64,000 nt of DNA from an uncultured Bacteroidales bacterium (GTDB taxonomy: Bacteria; Bacteroidota; Bacteroidia; Bacteroidales; Paludibacteraceae). The notes under the pieces are model-generated. The model was not told the DNA's origin, ran no database searches, and saw only the letters and a program-made list of their open reading frames with translations. Position 1 is the first letter of the stretch. Each line of letters begins with the position of its first letter. Made by a program: the position numbers and the translations under genes. The DNA lies in contig CACYZT010000002.1 in assembly GCA_902778935.1 (NCBI GenBank), positions 310,001 to 374,000 on the forward strand. The letters run 5' to 3'. Of this stretch, positions 56,496 to 62,546 are shown piece by piece.

Positions 56496-59234
56496 ATGCG
56501 AAAACTTTTTACATTAACTTTGGCCTTATTGGCCTCCTTTAGCCTGTGGGCAGCGTTGCCGACATTACCAACGAGCACACTTACAATTCCTAATTTCCCA
56601 GCATCAGGATGGAAGGGGATAATGCTTCCTAGTGTTATCGACACGACTGACAATTGGTACATTGTTAGTCCATATGAGATTTATCAAAGTGCCTTTTCGT
56701 GGTCTAACACCGCTGGAGGAGGATCTTCAGATGGAACTTGGGCTGCTACTGGGATTTTCCCTGCAAACACCAGGTATACAACAACAGATTCGAAAGGAAA
56801 GTTTAAATTTGCCACATTAAAAGAGTTTGATAGCAAAAAGCATTATTATGGCTATCGAGTAACTAATTGCGAAGCTGTTGCTTTAATTGGTGCTTCTGGC
56901 TCCAATAAAAAGCGCACCATTTATCTTGCGGCTTACGAGATAACTAATAGTACATTACCAGACTCTGCTAATGCAACAAAAACAGCTTCTTTTGAATCTT
57001 CTAACTTAACTCAAATTATGATTGAAGATTTGGATGCGACAAAAGAGTATTATATTTACGTTACTCAAAAGGGTACTGGTTCTGGAGGTTCAAGCGAAGG
57101 CAATAGTAACTTCTATTCAATTGCATTTAAGTCCGCACCTTCATGCGAAGATTCAGAATCCACAATTAAAGGAGATACCACTCTATATGTAAACAATGGT
57201 TACAACATTGGCTTTAATTCGATTAACACGAATGGCTGCACTATTGATGTAAAGAAAAACGGTGCAGCTGCAGTTGATGATGTTGATTATTCAAAAACAA
57301 ATATCAACAACTATACTTTCCTAAAAGCAGGTGAATTTGTTATCACAATTAGTCAAGCAAAAGATGCTAACAATCACTGTGCCGTTGAAGAAAGCGTTAC
57401 TGTAACTGTTTTAGATGCTACTCCTGTTGCTGCTGTAACTGTAGCAGGTGAAACAAACGCATATGTAGGCGCAGAACTTACTTACACTGCAACTGCCGCA
57501 AATGCAACTGCTTATGAATGGTATTTGGATGATGTAAAGCAAGGAAGCGACTCTGCTAAATTTATTTACACCGCTGTTAAGGGAAGCCACACTATCGTCT
57601 GCAAAGCGCGTAACGAGTTCAATGTTGATCCATACCCCGAATGGATTGCTTCTGTAGCGAAAGAAGTTACCATTACTAACCCGAGTGGCACACTGATTAC
57701 GTATACTCTTACAGGAGGTACTGTAAATAACGCAAATATACCCGTTGGAGCAAATAATATTGTAGGTGGTACAGCAAATGCTCAAACAGAAGCTGCTCAA
57801 AAAGGTCCAGAGGGCGACAAAGGCTACAAACTTGGAAGTGCTGGCCATTTTATCCAACTAACATTAGCAAGCGGTTCTTTCCTTGCTGGAGACACCGTAT
57901 GTGTATACGCAGTACCAGAAGATAAAGATGTATTATCCACACTGACAATATCAAGTGATAAAGATAAAACTGACGTTATTGGCTCTGCAACTGGTTTAAC
58001 AAATGAGACCTCCAAACCAGCCAAGATTGTACTTACAAAAGGTGCAACTGATGTGTATTTATCTCGTCCTACTAAAGGAGACCAAAACCCTGTAGTAAAA
58101 TATATGTCGGTTATCCGTCCGAAAGAGATTAAATCAGTAACTGAGAATTTGTCAAATGTTAAGATTGACGGAGAGGCTATTTCATCTGATAACTTGACAA
58201 CATTGTTGGCCGATGAGAGCCTTGATATCGCAGAAAGTTATCTTAATGCTCCGGAAGTAAAGTTCTACAAAAACATCCGAACTACCTATGAAGATGACAC
58301 CTACTCTGATAAGCTTGACTCTATCGTTGTAACTTCTACAACAGAAGCCGGAAAATGGCAGGCACAAGCGACCATCAACGAAGTAGAATATACTATCACA
58401 ATGGCTAAGACTCCGTCGTATTCTGTAACCTACAAACTCGGTTCTAGGACTCTTGGCTCGGAATTGGTCATCGCAAATGGCAATCCTGCCGATTATGAGG
58501 ATTATCAAACTATAGATAATAATGGTTTGTCCACATTCGTGAACTGGTATAGTAGATCTGACTTGTCTGGCGATGCTGTAACCATGGCAAGTGCTACTAT
58601 AACTAAAGACACAACGTTTTATGCAAAATTCAACATCAAATATGCTTCTTCTATCAACATGGAGCAGTGGATTTTGGATAACGGTGCAGGCAAAGGTTCA
58701 AGCACGAAAACCGATGCATTGATTGCCGAGATGAATAGCCGCAATTATTCAACCAATATTGCATGGTCGAATGACTCTAAAGAAGAAATAGAACTTGACT
58801 CTCTTGATGATGGCAAAACTAGCCGAAACGAGCCTTACCTTGGACTCAAGGTTAAAAAGTCGGGTAAGTTAATTAACTTCCGCTTGAAAGAAGGTGAGTA
58901 TGTTAAGGTAAAATTCGGTCAAGTAAATACAACCCCGAAAGTTGCAATTAACGGAGGTGACTATACGGCTATGACTATTACTGACGATGTATATACCTAC
59001 AACGCCACTGGCGAAGATTTGGTAAGCATCTATATCGATGTTGCTAAACAAGCGGTAGTTTACAAACAAATCATGATTAATGAGGAGATTCAGGATGTAA
59101 CACTTCCTGACACTCCTACCGCTATCGACAACACCGCTGATGAAATCAAGGCTGTGAAGTTCATTGAGAACGGACAGTTGTTCATCCGCCGTGGTGAGAA
59201 GGTTTATACCATCACCGGCGAAGAGGTTAAGTAA
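56496..59234 (+). CDS. Secreted multidomain protein, 912 residues
   Basis: A 912-residue protein with a signal peptide (cleavage near SLWA). Beta-rich domains throughout: an N-terminal sandwich (25-215), an Ig-like domain ('AYVGAELTYTATAANATAYEWYLDD', about 320-390), a GW-type repeat ('STFVNWYSRSDLSGDAVTMASATITKDTTFYAKF'), and the module shared with the 976-residue protein at about 715-875 ('SSINMEQWILDNGAGKG', 'EPYLGLKVKKSG', 'VVYKQIMINE'). The sorting-type tail (AIDNTA...KFIENGQLFIRRGEKVY) ends it. The gene is AT-rich. No enzyme motif; a surface binding role is inferred. Confidence 0.82.
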   Translation: MRKLFTLTLALLASFSLWAALPTLPTSTLTIPNFPASGWKGIMLPSVIDTTDNWYIVSPYEIYQSAFSWSNTAGGGSSDGTWAATGIFPANTRYTTTDSKGKFKFATLKEFDSKKHYYGYRVTNCEAVALIGASGSNKKRTIYLAAYEITNSTLPDSANATKTASFESSNLTQIMIEDLDATKEYYIYVTQKGTGSGGSSEGNSNFYSIAFKSAPSCEDSESTIKGDTTLYVNNGYNIGFNSINTNGCTIDVKKNGAAAVDDVDYSKTNINNYTFLKAGEFVITISQAKDANNHCAVEESVTVTVLDATPVAAVTVAGETNAYVGAELTYTATAANATAYEWYLDDVKQGSDSAKFIYTAVKGSHTIVCKARNEFNVDPYPEWIASVAKEVTITNPSGTLITYTLTGGTVNNANIPVGANNIVGGTANAQTEAAQKGPEGDKGYKLGSAGHFIQLTLASGSFLAGDTVCVYAVPEDKDVLSTLTISSDKDKTDVIGSATGLTNETSKPAKIVLTKGATDVYLSRPTKGDQNPVVKYMSVIRPKEIKSVTENLSNVKIDGEAISSDNLTTLLADESLDIAESYLNAPEVKFYKNIRTTYEDDTYSDKLDSIVVTSTTEAGKWQAQATINEVEYTITMAKTPSYSVTYKLGSRTLGSELVIANGNPADYEDYQTIDNNGLSTFVNWYSRSDLSGDAVTMASATITKDTTFYAKFNIKYASSINMEQWILDNGAGKGSSTKTDALIAEMNSRNYSTNIAWSNDSKEEIELDSLDDGKTSRNEPYLGLKVKKSGKLINFRLKEGEYVKVKFGQVNTTPKVAINGGDYTAMTITDDVYTYNATGEDLVSIYIDVAKQAVVYKQIMINEEIQDVTLPDTPTAIDNTADEIKAVKFIENGQLFIRRGEKVYTITGEEVK

Positions 59235-59281
59235 TCGTGCCGCAAGGTAAGAAATAACAAAACTTTTTACTTTAACTTCAA

Positions 59282-59311
59282 CCAAGGGCAGCTCAAAAGG
59301 CTGCCTTTGGT
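59282..59311 (+). terminator. Hairpin terminator-like stem after the 912-residue protein gene
   Basis: CCAAGGGCAGC-TCAAAA-GGCTGCCTTTGG forms an 11-bp stem. The T-run is short. It is the only clear signal between 59235 and 59500. Confidence 0.6.
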
Positions 59312-59511
59312 GCGTTATGCCCCGCACTGATGATATATATGTAAATAAAACAAAATAAACACTGCTGAATTATTTTAGTACTGCGTACAACGAGGCTTAT
59401 TTAGCTAATATGTTCTCACAAGTAAACTTGCAGCCCATAATATCCAAACAACCCTCATCTCTAACGAGATTAAAATAATTCATCAGCCATAAACCAAGAT
59501 AAAATTATATA

Positions 59512-59580
59512 TAGCGCTTAGCGCTGACCGCTTACGCTGTAGGACCACTACGTTGTAAGACCGGCTACGCCTGTAGGATA
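59512..59580 (-). repeat. Intergenic array of CTGTCAG...GGTC-family hairpins
   Basis: Units GACCGCTTACGCTGTAG, GACCACTACGTTGTAA and GACCGGCTACGCCTGTAG, preceded by GCGC-TTA-GCGC. On the minus strand these match the CTACAG-hairpin-GGTC form seen inside genes. The rest of the 59235-59859 gap shows no gene. Confidence 0.75.
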
Positions 59581-59813
59581 TGAGAGAGAAAATTTTTATT
59601 TATGTTTATTGCCGACAGTGGTTGTTATCTCGTAGAGATGTAGGTTAGGATGATTGAGCGGCTTGGAAGCTCGCTTACGAAGACGGACAAGCATACGAAG
59701 ATACACAGCCCAAAGGGCAACAACCAATGGAGGGGTTTATCTTGGTTTATTTACTTTCTATAGTGCGTTTGGGGTGCAAAATAAAGAAAAATTGCATTTT
59801 TTTGCAAAAATAT

Positions 59814-59844
59814 TTGGTTTGTAACTAAAAAATAGTTACCTTTG
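59814..59844 (+). promoter_or_regulatory. Promoter of hicAB
   Basis: TTG at 59814 and TACCTTTG at 59837-59844, 23 nt apart. ATG 59860 follows after 15 nt, so the leader is very short. Confidence 0.72.
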
Positions 59845-59859
59845 CACAAAATTTGTTAT

Positions 59860-60117
59860 ATGAGTTCAAAAGACAAACTAATTACACGCTTTTTAGCCCT
59901 GCCGTCTGACTTTACTTTCGACGAGCTGGAGCGCTTGCTTAATTTGCTTGGCTACACCAAATCGAACAAAGGAAAAACATCCGGTTCGCGAGTGGTGTTC
60001 AAAGATAAAAACGGGCATCCAATAATGCTTCACAAGCCTCATCCGGGAAATATTGTAAAACATTATGCGTTGCGACAAGTATTAGAAGAATTACAATCAA
60101 AAGGATATATAAAATAA
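59860..60117 (+). CDS. hicA: HicA family toxin
   Basis: An 85-residue mRNA interferase of the HicA fold: 'FTFDELERLLNLLGYTKSNKGKTSGSRVVFKDKNGHPIMLHKPHPGNIVKHYALRQVLEELQSKGYIK', with the active-site histidine in MLHKPHPG. The start is ATG 59860; in-frame codons before it lie in the promoter. hicB follows 6 nt later. Confidence 0.92.
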   Translation: MSSKDKLITRFLALPSDFTFDELERLLNLLGYTKSNKGKTSGSRVVFKDKNGHPIMLHKPHPGNIVKHYALRQVLEELQSKGYIK

Positions 60118-60123
60118 ACGACT

Positions 60124-60462
60124 ATGAATACTATCAGTTACAAGGGATACCTCGGTACAGTGAATTTTTCCGAGAAAGATGCTTGCTTCTACGGCAAAAT
60201 AGAAGGCATTGACGGCTTGGTCAATTTTGAGGGAGAAAGTGTTCAGGAATTAACCGAAGCCTTTCATGAGGCGGTGGATGACTACGTAGCCTATTGTCAC
60301 GCCGAAGGCATCGAGCCTCACAAGAGTTATTCGGGACAACTGAACATCCGTATCAAGCCCGAGACGCACAGCCGTATTGCCGCCTTGGCTAAACAAGCCG
60401 GCGAGTCAATTAACGCATTTATCAGTCAAGCACTCGACTCACGAGTTGCAGCGATGTTATAA
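60124..60462 (+). CDS. hicB: HicB family antitoxin
   Basis: A 112-residue protein with the degenerate RNase H-like HicB domain ('YKGYLGTVNFSEKDACFYGKIEGIDGLVNFEGESVQELTEAFHEAVDDYVAYC') and a C-terminal ribbon-helix-helix/Arc-like DNA-binding part ('SGQLNIRIKPETHSRIAALAKQAGESINAFISQAL'). It neutralises HicA and likely represses the operon. Confidence 0.92.
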   Translation: MNTISYKGYLGTVNFSEKDACFYGKIEGIDGLVNFEGESVQELTEAFHEAVDDYVAYCHAEGIEPHKSYSGQLNIRIKPETHSRIAALAKQAGESINAFISQALDSRVAAML

Positions 60463-60476
60463 ACAAAGCGTTTGTC

Positions 60477-60504
60477 AAAAGAGTGCCGCGGCACTCTTTT
60501 TTTT
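60477..60504 (+). terminator. Rho-independent terminator of hicAB
   Basis: AAAA-GAGTGCC-GC-GGCACTC followed by eight T. A textbook intrinsic terminator 14 nt after the hicB stop. Confidence 0.93.
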
Positions 60505-60515
60505 GCTCTATTGAC

Positions 60516-60548
60516 AAGCACTTGATAAGCATTCGATAAGCACTTGAT
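60516..60548 (+). repeat. 11-bp tandem array after the hicAB terminator
   Basis: AAGCACTTGAT, AAGCATTCGAT, AAGCACTTGAT in register, followed by AC. It lies between the terminator and the mlaE promoter. Confidence 0.85.
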
Positions 60549-60590
60549 ACCGATTTAAGTGCGTAAAAAAGCAAAAAACAGCCCCAAAAT

Positions 60591-60621
60591 TTGCATATAT
60601 GCAAAAAAAGCAGTACCTTTG
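60591..60621 (+). promoter_or_regulatory. Promoter of mlaEF with perfect palindromic -33 region
   Basis: TTGCATATATGCAA (60591-60604), identical to the mntA promoter palindrome, and TACCTTTG at 60614-60621, 23 nt from the TTG. ATG 60645 follows. Confidence 0.8.
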
Positions 60622-60644
60622 TGCCCTGAATAATTTGGAGTAGT

Positions 60645-61382
60645 ATGCATTTGTTACAACATACAGGAGAATATTTCCTGCTCATGGGCAGAGTTTTGCG
60701 GTTGCCGGACAGGCAACGGATGTTCTGGCGGCAGTACAGCAAAGAGTTAGAGAAACAGGGCTTGCAGTCACTGCCGATAGTGCTGTTGATTTCGGTTTTC
60801 ATCGGTGCCATCCTCACCATCCAGGCGAAGACGAACACCGAGAACCCGTTGTTGCCAACCTATATAACCGGTCTGCTAACTCGCGACACGCTGTTGTTGG
60901 AGTTCTCCAGTACTATCTTGTGTCTGATATTGGCAGGTAAAGTAGGTTCGAACATCGCCTCGGAGATTGGTACGATGCGTATCACGGAGCAGATTGACGC
61001 CATGGAGATAATGGGCGTGAACAGCGCTAATTATCTTATCTTGCCGAAAATCGTCGCCTTCATGAGTATGATGCCCTTCCTGTTTATTATCTCGACTGCC
61101 GCAGGACTGATTGGCGGTTACGGCGTAGGTGCGTTCACAGACATCATTACTATTCATGATTACCTGCTCGGCGTGCAGTACGCGTTCAACCCCTATTTTG
61201 TATGGTACGCCATCATCAAAGCGCTGGTGTTCGCCTTTGTGATAACGAGCATGGCGAGTTACTACGGCTATTACGCCCGAGGCGGAGCCCTCGATGTCGG
61301 ACGAGCTTCGACCAACGCGGTGGTCAATAGCAATATTATGATTTTGTTTCTTGATTTGATATTGAGTAAATTGCTGCTATGA
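60645..61382 (+). CDS. mlaE: MlaE family ABC transporter permease
   Basis: A 245-residue inner membrane permease of the MlaE/YrbE type, part of the system that moves phospholipids between the inner and outer membranes. Family blocks are 'LPIVLLISVFIGAILTIQ', 'LAGKVGSNIASEIGTMRITEQIDAMEIMGVNSANYLILPKIVA' (coupling region) and 'YYGYYARGGALDVGRASTNAVV'. It overlaps mlaF by 4 nt. The substrate-binding MlaD gene, usually third, is not found downstream here. Confidence 0.92.
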   Translation: MHLLQHTGEYFLLMGRVLRLPDRQRMFWRQYSKELEKQGLQSLPIVLLISVFIGAILTIQAKTNTENPLLPTYITGLLTRDTLLLEFSSTILCLILAGKVGSNIASEIGTMRITEQIDAMEIMGVNSANYLILPKIVAFMSMMPFLFIISTAAGLIGGYGVGAFTDIITIHDYLLGVQYAFNPYFVWYAIIKALVFAFVITSMASYYGYYARGGALDVGRASTNAVVNSNIMILFLDLILSKLLL

Positions 61383-62155
61383 TACAGGTTCAAGATATTG
61401 TTAAGTCTTTCGATGGGAACATCGTCCTTAACCATGTCTCCACGGAGATGCGGGACGGAGAGGTGAACATGATCATCGGTCAGTCGGGTTCGGGTAAGAC
61501 CGTGCTGATGAAATCGCTTATCGGCCTTCATCCGCTGGATAGCGGAAAGATTCTCTATGACGGGCGCGACCTGGCGGAGATGCGCAGCAATGATATCCGT
61601 TTGCTGCACCGCGAAGTAGGAATGCTGTTCCAGGGTAGCGCGCTGTTTGACTCCATGACCGTCATGGAGAACGTGCTGTTCCCGATGGAGATGTTCTCCA
61701 CCAAGAGTCGCGCAGAGATGAAAGAGCGTGCAGAGTTCTGTCTGCGCCGTGTGGAGATGCCCGAACGCGTATGGAACCTCATGCCGAGTGAGATCTCCGG
61801 CGGGCAGCAGAAACGTGTGGCTATCGCCCGTGCGATTGTGCTGGAACCGAAATACCTGTTCTGCGACGAACCGAACTCAGGTCTGGACCCCAAGACCAGT
61901 CTCGTCATCGACGCACTGATACAAGACATCACACGGGAGTACAACATCTGCACGATTGTCAATAGCCACGACATGAACTCTATCATGGAAATAGGCGATA
62001 ACATCGTATTCCTCAAGAACGGCAAGAAAGAATGGCAGGGTTCGCGGCACGAAATCATGACCAGCGACAACGAAGCGCTGAACGACTTCGTGTTCGCATC
62101 AGAACTGTTCAAGAGAATAAAGACCGCTGCGCTGACAGAAGAAAGACAAAAATGA
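61379..62155 (+). CDS. mlaF: MlaF family ABC transporter ATP-binding protein
   Basis: A 258-residue ATPase with Walker A GQSGSGKT (near 36-43), Q-loop 'GMLFQGSALFDSMTV', signature 'EISGGQQKRVAIARA', Walker B 'YLFCDEPNSGLDP' and switch 'NSHDMNS'. It powers the MlaE permease. The last residues (TAALTEERQK) include a hairpin repeat of the CTGTCAG...GGTC family. The stop overlaps the next start (ATGA). Confidence 0.93.
   Translation: MIQVQDIVKSFDGNIVLNHVSTEMRDGEVNMIIGQSGSGKTVLMKSLIGLHPLDSGKILYDGRDLAEMRSNDIRLLHREVGMLFQGSALFDSMTVMENVLFPMEMFSTKSRAEMKERAEFCLRRVEMPERVWNLMPSEISGGQQKRVAIARAIVLEPKYLFCDEPNSGLDPKTSLVIDALIQDITREYNICTIVNSHDMNSIMEIGDNIVFLKNGKKEWQGSRHEIMTSDNEALNDFVFASELFKRIKTAALTEERQK
62120..62143 (-). 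repeat. Hairpin repeat of the CTGTCAG...GGTC family at the mlaF 3' end
   Basis: Minus strand: TTCTGTCAG-CGCAGC-GGTCTT. The core CTGACAG/GGTC unit equals the one in the dxs leader; it forms the MlaF C-terminal tail. Confidence 0.65.
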
Positions 62156-62493
62156 AAAAGATAATAACCATACTATTTGCCGCCATACTGGCAATGGGTT
62201 TGCAGGCTCAAGCACCGGCGAGAGTGCCTGCTTATCAGGGTTTGATAGAACGCGTGCAGCCGAACGGTGACACCCTGCGGACTTACCTGCGCGGCGATGA
62301 GCGTTCGCACTATATGATGACCGAAGACGGATGGCAGATTAGCGAAGACGCGAAAGGATGGCTCCGATACACCAAGCGAAACCGCAAAGGCGAGTTGGTT
62401 ACCGGTTGCCGCAAAGCGCACAACGCCGAAAACCGCAGCCAATGCGAGAAAAGATGGCTGAAGAGACACGGAGTGATGATGGTTCAGGGTTAA
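62152..62493 (+). CDS. Orphan N-terminal domain of an M6-type metalloprotease
   Basis: A 113-residue secreted protein starting at ATG 62152 (signal peptide, cleavage near LQAQ). 'RVQPNGDTLRTYLRGDERSHYMMTEDGWQISEDAKGWLRYTKR' is the short N-terminal domain that precedes the catalytic domain in Bacteroidota M6 metalloproteases, and the next gene has the same block ('FLNGDETFHYLTDQEGNW'). No catalytic domain follows; the protein ends at a TAA supplied by a 7-bp repeat. It could be a relic of a duplication or a free pro-domain acting on the neighbour. Confidence 0.75.
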   Translation: MKKIITILFAAILAMGLQAQAPARVPAYQGLIERVQPNGDTLRTYLRGDERSHYMMTEDGWQISEDAKGWLRYTKRNRKGELVTGCRKAHNAENRSQCEKRWLKRHGVMMVQG

Positions 62494-62530
62494 TGGTTAA
62501 TGGTTAACGGTTAACGGTTTATGGTTAAAG
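62481..62530 (+). repeat. 7-bp tandem repeat (GGTTAAT/GGTTAAC) at a gene end
   Basis: Seven units in exact register: GGTTCAG, GGTTAAT twice, GGTTAAC twice, GGTTTAT, GGTTAAA. The first TAA is the stop codon of the orphan M6 N-domain gene. Confidence 0.9.
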
Positions 62531-62546
62531 ATGAAAGGATGACAAT

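Noticed and set aside
54960-60645. Prophage or integrated element around the toxin-antitoxin genes
   Set aside because: No integrase, transposase, phage structural gene, tRNA target or flanking direct repeat could be found.
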